Shown: positions 1-6,762 of the stretch, one piece after another
Numbering within the stretch: position 1 is the stretch's first letter
Layout of the letters: every line of letters begins with the position of its first letter
From: JAHCHG01 sp041745765
GTDB taxonomy: Bacteria > Acidobacteriota > Blastocatellia > Pyrinomonadales > Pyrinomonadaceae
Direction: 5' to 3'
NCBI GenBank assembly: GCA_041745765.1
Contig: JBGTIH010000131.1
Location: 1 to 9,665, forward strand
Length of the DNA: 9,665 bases
The notes under the pieces: model-generated
Told to the model about the DNA's origin: nothing
What the model saw: the letters and a program-made list of their open reading frames with translations, nothing else
The model's database searches: none
Position numbers and translations under genes: made by a program

Positions 1-35
1 TAATTTTTCTTACTTTTAGTGTAATTTTGATTCAT
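1..35 (-). CDS. Start of a leftward gene, only 11 codons in window
   Basis: On the minus strand an ATG at 35-33 is preceded by a perfect AAGGAG (48-43) at 7-nt spacing, and the frame stays open to the window edge. The visible product begins MNQNYTKSKKN, which is polar and lysine-rich. That is too little to name a family. The call rests on the excellent ribosome site and an open frame, so it could still be a chance match. Confidence 0.45.
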   Translation of the reverse strand, partial: MNQNYTKSKKN

Positions 36-98
36 AGCGTATCTCCTTAATAGGCTGCTTGCCTGTTATGTTTTTTGATCAAAACAAGGATACGCTAT
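34..98. repeat. Inverted repeat, 10-bp perfect arms
   Basis: ATAGCGTATC at 34-43 and GATACGCTAT at 89-98 are perfect inverted copies. The similarity continues inward as CCTT (45-48) and AAGG (86-89) with a small offset. The left copy contains the ribosome site and start codon of the leftward gene. The right copy lies at the beginning of the rightward open frame, without an ATG. A 12-bp palindrome TTTTGATCAAAA (73-84) sits between the arms. It could be an operator, an inversion scar or a duplicated leader. Confidence 0.55.
43..48 (-). promoter_or_regulatory. Shine-Dalgarno site of the leftward gene
   Basis: The plus-strand CTCCTT reads AAGGAG on the minus strand, 7 nt before an ATG. This is close to the ideal ribosome site and it decides the start of the leftward gene. 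It lies inside the left half of the inverted repeat 34-98. Confidence 0.5.
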
Positions 99-800
99 TT
101 CTTTATCTTTTTTCCATTTCCACAACTTTTGATACTACCTCCGGATGATTCTTTCGATAGGTTTTATGTGGAAACAGAAGAAACTCCGGGCAAGTATAAG
201 TTCTTAACGAGCTTGGAAAAAAATGAAGCCGGATTGGTAAACTTTCCTGCAAATTCTAACTTTTTTGAGAGATATGGTACGGAAGATGCTGGAGGAAATG
301 ATAGAAAAGTTGGGGAAATAGTAGGACAAGGAGACCATTATCTTCAGCCTGTTGTTGCCGCCGCTTTATTCGGTCTTGCCGCCGTGTTAAAGGATAGTAA
401 TGGAATTACAATGTCATTCGGCGATATGTCATCTGCCAATGGCAGCGACCCTTGGCAACCTTCAATGGCAAATAAAACAGCGAAAAACGGACATCATAGC
501 GGACATGGACATAATGGTGTACGAACTGGATTAGATGTTGATTTCAGATATGTGAACGGCGATGGTGCGAGTTTCCAAAGTAAAACTGCAACAAGTGATC
601 CTCAATTTAGCGCAGAGAAAAATCAGACCATTTATGATACGGCTAAAAAATTCGGATTTACTACTAATTATCAGGGAACTAGCGGTAAATTAACAGGAGT
701 TACAAGAGTAGGTGGGCATAATGACCACGGGCATCTTGGTTTTAATAGAGGTAGTGCAAATGTGACTGTCCATAAGATTGACACTACGAGGCGAAGGTAA
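75..800 (+). pseudogene. C-terminal fragment of Rhs-like zinc murein peptidase (LAS fold)
   Basis: The 241-residue open frame carries a C-terminal peptidase-like domain at about residues 85-225. A His-rich stretch (H140, H141, H144, H146) leads to LDVDF with D154 and D156, and a second motif GGHNDHGHLG has H215, H218 and H220. This H...D plus HxxHxH layout is that of LAS-type metallopeptidases such as MepA and the D-Ala-D-Ala peptidases, which cut peptidoglycan cross-bridges and bind one zinc. The stretch before it, FDRFYVETEE through NFPANSNFF, resembles linkers I associate with the tails of large Rhs/YD-repeat proteins. The frame would have to start at TTG 75 without a ribosome site, and residues 1-22 look unlike the rest, so I read it as a truncated tail of a larger gene. 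Residues 7-21 are hydrophobic and could act as an export signal by accident. The next gene starts 10 bp after its stop. Confidence 0.6.
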
Positions 801-805
801 GGTGA
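799..805 (+). promoter_or_regulatory. Ribosome site deciding the ATG at 811
   Basis: AAGGTGA overlaps the stop codon of the upstream peptidase frame and lies 5 nt before ATG 811. It favours 811 over the in-frame TTG at 778, which has no ribosome site, and implies translational coupling to the peptidase. Confidence 0.55.
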
Positions 806-810
806 TTTCT

Positions 811-1566
811 ATGTTTATGATAAAACTATTAGGCTTTGTATTGATTTTTTTAGCTTCTGAGTCTTGTTCTACTAAAGCTGTGGACAATCAAATTTTTGAG
901 ATTAATGCACAAGAAATGAAACAGAACAGCAGAAGTCTTGAAGTTAATGAAAATAGCACTAAAGCGAAAACTCAGGAAAAATTGCAAGTTGGACAAACTG
1001 ATATAGATTCAATCAAAAATACGAAAGGATTGATTGTTCTAAGTGACCGATACGGTAAAAACGATTTTATTCGCTTTTATAATGAAGATGGTAGTCTGTG
1101 GTATGAGTTCACCTATTACTATGATGATAGTGACGGCAAATTCGAGTATGCAAATGAAAATTTTACCCCATTTTCGTTTCATCAAGACTACTTTGTCTTA
1201 GCTCTCAAATGTGTAGGCGAAGATAAAAATCGCTATGAAGTAATCGTAGATGAAGAAACAGGACTAAAAAAGTTTGTTAGAAAAGATGACGCGACCTTAA
1301 AGTTTGAAACTTGGGAAAAGCACATTCTAAAAACTTTTGCCGTTGACTTTAACAGAGAACAAAATCCTTTGCGGGAAGTGCCGGAAGGACAGGTAAAAAC
1401 TGCTGTCTTGCCGAAAGAAGCAACTTTTCATCCTGTTGAAATAAACGGAGAGTGGCTAAAGGTTAGTTGGGATAGCTCGAAGAAAGCAGGAAAGAATGAT
1501 AAGTCTGGTTGGGTTAAGTGGAGAGAAGATAACAAAATCTTGGTTGAACTTTTTTATTTCTCATAG
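811..1566 (+). CDS. Exported SH3-like protein, candidate immunity partner
   Basis: The product has 251 residues. Its N-terminus is a short signal: K5, hydrophobic LLGFVLIFLA (6-15), then SESC with C19. That may be a lipobox, though a poor one because E is at -2, so it could instead be a plain secreted protein. Residues 25-65 are polar linker. A middle region (70-180) is rich in aromatic and acidic residues, and residues 186-250 look like a bacterial SH3-type domain (NPLREVPEG, then GEWLKVSW and SGWVKWRED). Such domains often sit in the envelope and contact cell wall or proteins. It follows the murein peptidase fragment by 10 bp, with its ribosome site over the upstream stop. From this I infer an envelope immunity protein for the peptidase, by analogy with other toxin/immunity pairs. 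No family name is recognised. Confidence 0.6.
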   Translation: MFMIKLLGFVLIFLASESCSTKAVDNQIFEINAQEMKQNSRSLEVNENSTKAKTQEKLQVGQTDIDSIKNTKGLIVLSDRYGKNDFIRFYNEDGSLWYEFTYYYDDSDGKFEYANENFTPFSFHQDYFVLALKCVGEDKNRYEVIVDEETGLKKFVRKDDATLKFETWEKHILKTFAVDFNREQNPLREVPEGQVKTAVLPKEATFHPVEINGEWLKVSWDSSKKAGKNDKSGWVKWREDNKILVELFYFS

Positions 1567-1583
1567 GCGAATTACTAAATTTT

Positions 1584-1594
1584 GTTTAAGCAGT
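1584..1594 (+). repeat. Direct repeat GTTTAAGCAGT, left copy
   Basis: This 11-mer occurs again in the same orientation at 4876-4886, so the two copies bracket the tnpA gene and its leader. The flanks do not match well beyond the 11 bp. Confidence 0.4.
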
Positions 1595-1629
1595 AAAAAA
1601 TAGTTAGAAAAAAATGTGCGTCTGCGCTT

Positions 1630-1660
1630 GACAGCTTTTTTCGAGAGGCTGTCTTTTTTT
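1630..1660 (+). terminator. Intrinsic terminator after the lipoprotein gene
   Basis: GACAGC (1630-1635) pairs with GCTGTC (1648-1653), with a few weaker pairs inside, and is followed at once by seven T (1654-1660). It lies 64 nt after the stop at 1566 and would end the peptidase/SH3 transcript before tnpA. Confidence 0.7.
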
Positions 1661-1860
1661 ATACCTTTTGCTTTTGCTGGCTGTTTTCCGAAACGATTGT
1701 CGAGAAACTGCGAGATAAACACCACAGTCGGCGGAGTTTCCGGAAATTTTACAAATTTACGATTGCCTTTGCTCCTCCCGGATTTTGTTTCGGCTATTTG
1801 ATAAATTCCGCTTTTGTAACGTAGCATTATTTCAAACTTTTTCGGAAAAAAAAGATTTGT

Positions 1861-1866
1861 GAGGTG
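1861..1866 (+). promoter_or_regulatory. Ribosome site of tnpA
   Basis: GAGGTG lies 10 nt before ATG 1877. An in-frame GTG at 1859 overlaps it and has no ribosome site of its own, so ATG 1877 is preferred. Confidence 0.55.
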
Positions 1867-1876
1867 CTTAGATTTT

Positions 1877-4849
1877 ATGCCCGCCCGTTGGCTGACCGAG
1901 AGTGAACAAAACCGCCTGACCCGCTTTCCCGCCAAAGTGCCGGAAAACGATGTCTTTACTTTTTTCACCCTGACAAAAAGCGATTGGTCGGTTCTGGCAA
2001 ATCTTCGCGGCGACGGTAATCGTCTGGGATTTGCCTTGCAGCTTTGTTCGCTTCGTTATCTGGGTTTCGTGCCGGAGAATTTACGCGAAGTTCCCGCCGA
2101 AGTTGTAGAATTTCTTGCCGGTCAGCTTTCCGTTTCGCCCGAATTTTTGCGGGAATACGGCTCGCGCCCGCAAACGCGCACCGACCATTTGAGCGAAATC
2201 GAAGATTATCTCGGTTTTCACAAAATGACTTATGCTGAGGAAGTGGAAATTGACGATTGGCTCGCCGCCCGCGCCGTCGAACACGACCGTCCCTTACTGC
2301 TTTTGCAGATGCTCTGCGAACGTCTGCAATCACACAAGATAATCCGTCCCGGTTTGAGCATTCTCGAACGATTCGTCGTCAAAGCAAGAAAAAACGCCCG
2401 ACAAAAAACCTGGGAAATTATCGCTCATCTGGTAACTGATGACACCAAAACGATTCTGGATGATTTGCTCAAGGTTGATGAACAATCAAAGCGAACGCCG
2501 CTCAACTGGCTGAGAACGGGCGCGACCTCCTCATCGGCAAATTCGATTCTTCAGGTTCTCGAAAAGATTCTTTTTTTGCGGCAATCAGGCATTGAAGATT
2601 GGAATCTGGAAATTCTCAATCCGAATTTGCTGAAACGTCTGAATCGCATCGGCAGAACCTCGACCAATCAGATGCTGGAGAGAATGCCGCCGGAAAACCG
2701 TTATCCGATCCTGCTGGCATTTCTGCATCAAACTTTGACCGACACGACTGACGAAGCGATCGATCTCTTTGACCGCTACCTGCAAACCGCCTATTCCCGC
2801 GCCGGACGCGAACTCGATGAATTTCGCCGCTCGGTCGCCAAATCAACCAATGAAAAAGTCAAACTTTTTCAGACTGTCGGCTCCATTCTGCTCAATGATG
2901 AGATTCCCGATATGCAGCTGCGCGAACTGATTTTTCAGGCGGTTTCCCCCGAACAGCTTCGTTTCGCCGTCGAGGAATGCGGGCAGATTATGCGCCCGCT
3001 CGATGATTCGTATTTCGATCTGTTGGCAACACGCTATGGCAATCTCAGGCAATTCGCTCCGCGTTTCTTAGAAATCTTCAACTGGCGTTCCGGCAATGAG
3101 CGAAGCGAACTGACCGATGCCATCGGGATTATGCGAACGCTCAACTCGACCGGACAGCGGAAAATTCCCGAAGACGCGCCCGACAGCTTTATCCCGAAAA
3201 AATGGGAGCCGTATGTTTTTACGGAAGAAAGCCGTTTTAACCGCCGATATTACGAACTCTGTCTTTTGTGGCAGGTGCGCGAGGCTCTGCGTTCGGGAAA
3301 TCTATGGGTCGAGGGAAGCCGCCGCTACAATAATCCCGAAAGCTATCTGATTCCGCCTGACAATTGGAACGAACTCCGTACGGAAGCCTGTTCGCTGATG
3401 AGAGTTCCGACAAAAGCGATGGAACGACTTGCTCAGAGAGAAAACGATTTCCGCTTTGCCGCCGTTTCTCTCGAAAGCCAGCTTAAAGGCAACGGTGCCG
3501 TCAGGATCGAAGACGGCGAACTGGTCATCACTCCGCTCGAAGCTGATGAGCGACCGGCAAGCAGCGAATTTTTGGAAGATGTAATTTTAGACAGAATGCC
3601 GCAGATCGATCTGCCCGAACTTCTAATCGAGGTTGACGGCTGGACACGCTTTTCAAAATCATTCAAACATTCGGGCGGTGGAGAATCCAGAAAAGCCGAT
3701 CTGCTGCCGACACTCTATGCCAGCATTTTGGCGCAAAGCGGGAATTTCGGTTTGACGCAGATGTCGAGAATGACCGAATTTTCCTATCACGAACTGCTCT
3801 GGACGACGAACTGGTATTTGAGGGAAGAAACCCTGAATGATGCGACAACAAAATTAGTCAATTTTCATTATCATCTGCCGCTCAGCCGGTTTGTCGGAGA
3901 CGGCACGGTTTCGTCTTCGGACGGACAGAGATTTCCGGTCGCCGTGAAAACCGCCAACGCGACCGCTCTGCCGAAATACTTCGGTTTCGGCAAAGGATTA
4001 ACCTTCTACACCTGGACATCCGATCAATACTCGCAGTTCGGCACGAAGGTCGTTCCGGCGACGATGAGGGATGCTTCAATCGTTCTGGACGAAATTCTCG
4101 ATAACGAAACCGAACTTCCCCTAGGTCAGCATTCGACCGATACGGCGGGCTACACAGAAATTATTTTCGCTCTGTTCGATCTACTGGGATTGCAGTTTGC
4201 TCCAAGAATCCGTGACATCGGCGATCAAACGCTGTACCGGCTGGAAAAGTTCGCCGACACGCCGCACGTTAATAAGCTGATCAGGAAAAAACTCAAACCC
4301 GATCTGTTCATCGATCAGTGGGACGATCTGCTCAGACTGACGGGTTCGATGAAGCTCGGCTGGGTTACCGCATCACTTCTGATCAAGAAATTTCACGCTC
4401 TGCCGAAACAAAATTCTCTGGTCAAATCCTTACAGGAATACGGGCGGATGATCAAAACGATCTTTATTCTCCGTTACCTGGGAAGCGAAGATTACCGCCG
4501 TCAGATCAACCGGCAGCTTAACAAAGGCGAACTCCTGCACGCGCTTCGCCGGTATTTGTTCATCGCCAATGAAGCCCAAATCAGAAAACGTCAACCGGAA
4601 GAACAGCTCAATCAAGCGGCTTGTCTGAACCTCGTTACAAACGCGGTCGTCGTCTGGAACACGGTTTATATGTGGGAAGTCATCAAACAGCTTCAGGCGG
4701 AAGGCTACCGAATTAATGAAGAAGACCTCAAACACATCTCACCGGCGCGATATGAGCATATAAATGTTTACGGCAAATACAGCTTTCCGGTCGGACAAAC
4801 ACTAGCCCGGCAAGGCTTGCGCGAACTGCGAAAATCCTCGCTTTTGTAA
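1877..4849 (+). CDS. tnpA: Tn3-family transposase TnpA, full length
   Basis: The product has 990 residues, the normal size for Tn3-family transposases, which cut and join transposon ends in replicative transposition. Residues 1 to about 165 match the N-terminal DNA-binding region (TFFTLTKSDW, LQLCSLRYLGFVP). The C-terminal half is the DDE catalytic domain. D675 lies in VGDGTVSSSDGQRF, D755 in HSTDTAGYTE, and E885 in NKGELLHALRR. The 130-residue gap between the second D and the E is the gap I recall for Tn3 itself. The end, LKHISPARYEHINVYGKYSF, is also a family signature. No frameshift or stop is seen, so it should be active. It is clearly richer in G+C than the flanking genes. A Tn3-type terminal repeat follows at 4949-4986. 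A second, different Tn3-family transposase begins beyond 9353. Confidence 0.95.
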   Translation: MPARWLTESEQNRLTRFPAKVPENDVFTFFTLTKSDWSVLANLRGDGNRLGFALQLCSLRYLGFVPENLREVPAEVVEFLAGQLSVSPEFLREYGSRPQTRTDHLSEIEDYLGFHKMTYAEEVEIDDWLAARAVEHDRPLLLLQMLCERLQSHKIIRPGLSILERFVVKARKNARQKTWEIIAHLVTDDTKTILDDLLKVDEQSKRTPLNWLRTGATSSSANSILQVLEKILFLRQSGIEDWNLEILNPNLLKRLNRIGRTSTNQMLERMPPENRYPILLAFLHQTLTDTTDEAIDLFDRYLQTAYSRAGRELDEFRRSVAKSTNEKVKLFQTVGSILLNDEIPDMQLRELIFQAVSPEQLRFAVEECGQIMRPLDDSYFDLLATRYGNLRQFAPRFLEIFNWRSGNERSELTDAIGIMRTLNSTGQRKIPEDAPDSFIPKKWEPYVFTEESRFNRRYYELCLLWQVREALRSGNLWVEGSRRYNNPESYLIPPDNWNELRTEACSLMRVPTKAMERLAQRENDFRFAAVSLESQLKGNGAVRIEDGELVITPLEADERPASSEFLEDVILDRMPQIDLPELLIEVDGWTRFSKSFKHSGGGESRKADLLPTLYASILAQSGNFGLTQMSRMTEFSYHELLWTTNWYLREETLNDATTKLVNFHYHLPLSRFVGDGTVSSSDGQRFPVAVKTANATALPKYFGFGKGLTFYTWTSDQYSQFGTKVVPATMRDASIVLDEILDNETELPLGQHSTDTAGYTEIIFALFDLLGLQFAPRIRDIGDQTLYRLEKFADTPHVNKLIRKKLKPDLFIDQWDDLLRLTGSMKLGWVTASLLIKKFHALPKQNSLVKSLQEYGRMIKTIFILRYLGSEDYRRQINRQLNKGELLHALRRYLFIANEAQIRKRQPEEQLNQAACLNLVTNAVVVWNTVYMWEVIKQLQAEGYRINEEDLKHISPARYEHINVYGKYSFPVGQTLARQGLRELRKSSLL

Positions 4850-4875
4850 ATATGAAAAAAATCAAAAAATGAAGA

Positions 4876-4893
4876 GTTTAAGCAGTTTAAGCA
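4876..4893 (+). repeat. Tandem 9-bp repeat GTTTAAGCA x2
   Basis: Two adjacent perfect copies (4876-4884 and 4885-4893) lie between tnpA and the transposon end. The first 11 bp, GTTTAAGCAGT, also occur at 1584-1594. They could be binding sites for a transposon protein or part of a resolution site. No inverted partner was seen. Confidence 0.5.
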
Positions 4894-4948
4894 CCGGAAT
4901 TGGTAAAAAAAGTAGAATTTCAGGCTAATGAATTCAACAACTTAGCAC

Positions 4949-4986
4949 CTTAGCGTTGTTTTTGACGGATTTACTAAACAGACACC
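4949..4986 (-). repeat. 38-bp Tn3-type terminal inverted repeat (right end)
   Basis: Read from outside in (minus strand), it starts GGTGTCTG and ends CAAAAACAACGCTAAG after exactly 38 bp. The Tn3 end as I remember it starts GGGGTCTG and ends GAAAACTCACGTTAAG, also 38 bp, so outer tip, A-run box and inner TAAG all align. It sits 100 bp after the tnpA stop, a natural place for a right end. A weak hairpin AACAAC/GTTGTT (4936-4960) followed by T's overlaps its inner edge and may end tnpA transcription. Confidence 0.65.
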
Positions 4987-5014
4987 AATAACCGGAAAAT
5001 TAAAAATTATTAAG

Positions 5015-5596
5015 ATGACGGCGCGAAGTAAGAAAAGCGAAACCATAAAATTCTTAACGCTTGATGAAATTGCCAGATTGTTGGGCGCAATTTCAGATAA
5101 ACGCGACAAGGCGATTTTTTTGATGGCTTACCGGCACGGACTCCGGGCAAGCGAGATCGGACTTCTGCAAATTCAGGACTTGGATTTTCAGAAACAGCGC
5201 GTGATGATCCACCGGCTGAAGGGATCGCTTTCAGGCGTTCATCCGTTGCAGCCCGATGAAGCGCGGATATTAAAAAGTTATCTCAAAAATCGAAGCAGCC
5301 AATCCCCTACCCTTTTCGTTTCAAATCGAAACTTACCGATCAGCCGGAAGACTTTGGACGTGCAGATCAAACAATACGGGAAACGCGCAAAGCTTCCGGA
5401 AGACAAGTGTCATTTCCACGTTTTGAAACATTCTATCGCCACTCACTTACTCGACACCGGCGAAGCTGATATACGCTTTGTGCAGGATTGGCTCGGACAC
5501 GCCAACATTCAAAACACGGTCATTTACGCATCACTGGTTTCAAGCACCCGCGAGCGAAAAGCGCGGCAGCATTTTTTCAAGCTACCAAAATTTTAG
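5015..5596 (+). CDS. Minimal tyrosine recombinase (phage-integrase family)
   Basis: The product has 193 residues and is essentially the catalytic domain alone; XerC/D-type enzymes are about 300 because of an N-terminal core-binding domain missing here. These enzymes cut and rejoin DNA at specific sites through a phosphotyrosine. Visible catalytic residues are R44 (HGLRASE), K69 (HRLKGS), H135 in HVLKHSIATHL, H162 (DWLGHANIQNT) and nucleophile Y171 (VIYASL). The second arginine of the usual HxxR is K138, a change I associate with a group of short recombinases. It starts 28 bp outside the transposon end at 4986, has no clear ribosome site, and the frame is open upstream of ATG 5015. The insertion may therefore have removed its promoter or an N-terminal part. 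It could be a FimB-like inversion enzyme or the integrase of an island. Confidence 0.85.
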   Translation: MTARSKKSETIKFLTLDEIARLLGAISDKRDKAIFLMAYRHGLRASEIGLLQIQDLDFQKQRVMIHRLKGSLSGVHPLQPDEARILKSYLKNRSSQSPTLFVSNRNLPISRKTLDVQIKQYGKRAKLPEDKCHFHVLKHSIATHLLDTGEADIRFVQDWLGHANIQNTVIYASLVSSTRERKARQHFFKLPKF

Positions 5597-5605
5597 TGTT
5601 ATAAT
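5597..5605 (+). promoter_or_regulatory. Extended -10 promoter element TGTTATAAT
   Basis: A perfect TGnTATAAT lies over the end of the recombinase gene. No good -35 is visible, which is common with extended -10 sites. Predicted transcription would begin near 5612, just ahead of the small zinc protein. Confidence 0.45.
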
Positions 5606-5628
5606 TTGAGGTGAACGAACATTCACCA

Positions 5629-5796
5629 ATGCCCACTATTACAAAGAAATTAAAACCCTGTAAAGATCACTTTCTTGTGCTGCGCGACGAAGCCACACGG
5701 GATTTCATCGTGTGTAGTAAATGCGGTTACAAGATACCCGGCACGGACTGGTTAAGACCTGTTAAACTGGCAAACCGCTGGTATTTCGATCATTAA
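5629..5796 (+). CDS. Small CxxH/CxxC zinc-binding-like protein
   Basis: The product has 55 residues from ATG 5629, or 61 from an in-frame GTG at 5611. A CKDH motif is followed 16 residues on by CSKCGYKIPG, giving a C-x2-H...C-x2-C set that could hold one zinc as a small ribbon. The C-terminal part WLRPVKLANRWYFDH is aromatic and basic. The start is uncertain: GAGGTGA at 5608-5614 is far (14 nt) from ATG 5629 and overlaps the GTG. It lies 32 bp after the recombinase, so it may be a DNA-binding helper of that enzyme or a separate small regulator. I do not recognise the family. Real coding is supported by the motif and a promoter-like site upstream. Confidence 0.6.
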   Translation: MPTITKKLKPCKDHFLVLRDEATRDFIVCSKCGYKIPGTDWLRPVKLANRWYFDH

Positions 5797-5813
5797 AATA
5801 TATAAATTATTTG

Positions 5814-5841
5814 TTGCTTCAATGCAACTTTGTGTTATAAT
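5814..5841 (+). promoter_or_regulatory. Promoter of the CBASS operon
   Basis: TTGCTT (5814-5819), 16 bp, then TATAAT (5836-5841) preceded by TG at 5833-5834, so an extended -10. Transcription would begin near 5848 and give a leader of about 20 nt with AAAGGG (5853-5858) 10 nt before ATG 5869. The ten bases GTGTTATAAT are the same as in the promoter at 5597-5605. Confidence 0.6.
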
Positions 5842-5868
5842 CGGGTTAATTTAAAGGGTCATTGAAAT

Positions 5869-6756
5869 ATGTCAATTCCAGAATCACAACTGCAAACATG
5901 GACAAATCAGGGTTCGATTACAAACTCAGCTTTAACTCATAAAGTTTTACGCAATGCTCTTGCAAGGCATAGTTGGTCAAAAGAAATACGCTATGACGAC
6001 TACTTGCAGGGTTCTTATGCTAATACTACAAATATTTGGAGCGAAAGCGATGTTGATATTGTAATTGAATGCACATCTATTTTCTTTCACGACGGAATAG
6101 ATGAAGCCGATCAACAATCTCTGGGATTTTACCCCGGAAGCCATAGTTTTGACGACTTTAGAAATGAGGTCATTAATGCGCTGGTTTCCTATTACGGCAG
6201 CTCATACGTTGATTCGTCGGGTGCAAATTCGATAAAAGTTTTACCTTCCGATACAAATAATCGTCTTTATGCTGATGTTGTCGTTTGCGCCAGTTACAGA
6301 GATTATTATAACCGGCGGGTTACTGCGGAAGGTATCACTTTCTGGAACAGAAAAACGCATACTCAAATTGTTAATTATCCGAAAATTCATAAAGCCAACG
6401 GCGCGACGAAAAACAGCAATTCTTTGGGTAGATATAAACAAACTGTCAGAATGTTTAAGAATGCGCGGCGGTATATGATTGAAGGCAATGAAGAACTCAG
6501 AAAAAAGTTTTCTTCCTATTTTGTTGAATCTCTGCTTTATAATGTTCCTAATCAAAAATTTTACGGATCAACCTGGCAGCAGATTTTTACCAATATTTTA
6601 ATATTTTTAATAGAAGCGTTTGAACAAGATGCTGTTGATAGTTTTACTACGCAAAGCGAAAAGCATTATTTAATCGGTAATCATCCGGTGCAATGGTCAA
6701 AACAAAACGCACAAGAGTTTGTAACTCGATTGAATGAATTATGGGCAAATTATTAA
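5869..6756 (+). CDS. CBASS CD-NTase-like nucleotidyltransferase
   Basis: The product has 295 residues. It carries the polymerase-beta-type nucleotidyltransferase signature in order: LQGSYANTTNIW with G48-S49, then SDVDIVIE with D61 and D63, and a third metal-binding acid at D136 in YADVVVCASYR. The helical C-terminal part includes FVESLLYNVP (about 218-227), a stretch typical of CD-NTase/SMODS proteins. These enzymes are switched on by phage infection and join nucleotides into cyclic di- or trinucleotide signals in the cytoplasm. All three catalytic acids are present, so it should be active. The next gene starts 6 bp after its stop and looks like a known membrane effector, which supports CBASS over tRNA- or antibiotic-modifying transferases. 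The absence of ubiquitin-like accessory genes (cap2/cap3) or HORMA/TRIP13 genes makes it a type I (two-gene) system. The clade and the nucleotide product cannot be read from the sequence. Confidence 0.85.
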   Translation: MSIPESQLQTWTNQGSITNSALTHKVLRNALARHSWSKEIRYDDYLQGSYANTTNIWSESDVDIVIECTSIFFHDGIDEADQQSLGFYPGSHSFDDFRNEVINALVSYYGSSYVDSSGANSIKVLPSDTNNRLYADVVVCASYRDYYNRRVTAEGITFWNRKTHTQIVNYPKIHKANGATKNSNSLGRYKQTVRMFKNARRYMIEGNEELRKKFSSYFVESLLYNVPNQKFYGSTWQQIFTNILIFLIEAFEQDAVDSFTTQSEKHYLIGNHPVQWSKQNAQEFVTRLNELWANY

Positions 6757-6762
6757 AAAAGA

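Larger units (their letters stand above)
1567..1876. other. 310-bp gene-free stretch before tnpA
   Basis: This stretch holds one copy of GTTTAAGCAGT (1584-1594), the terminator at 1630-1660, and a short AT hairpin CTTTTT/AAAAAG at 1837-1854 just before the tnpA ribosome site. Its open frames on either strand look like compositional artefacts. No Tn3-type terminal repeat (GGNG...TAAG) is visible here, so the left end of the transposon is not placed in it. Confidence 0.5.
1877..4986 (+). mobile_element. Tn3-family transposon, right part; left end not found
   Basis: The element is defined by the intact TnpA and a terminal inverted repeat ending at 4986. The left end is unknown: I found no GGNGTC...TAAG partner between 1 and 1876. 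It either lies beyond the window, which would make the peptidase/SH3 pair passenger genes, or has been lost. The given start is only the tnpA start. Possible 5-bp target sequence on the right: AATAA (4987-4991). Confidence 0.6.

Noticed and set aside
778..810. Longer start (TTG 778) for the SH3-like gene
   Set aside because: It has no ribosome site and would put eleven polar residues before the signal peptide; ATG 811 has AAGGTGA 5 nt upstream.
1628..1665. CGAAAA...CAAG on the minus strand, resembling a Tn3 terminal repeat
   Set aside because: The 38-bp outer end has no GG tip, the orientation points away from tnpA, and the sequence is fully explained by the terminator hairpin at 1630-1660.
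1561..1968. Minus-strand open frame of 135 codons opposite the tnpA leader
   Set aside because: It overlaps the start of tnpA and the terminator, is a run of basic residues with no recognised motif, and has no ribosome site. It looks like a product of pyrimidine-rich plus-strand sequence.
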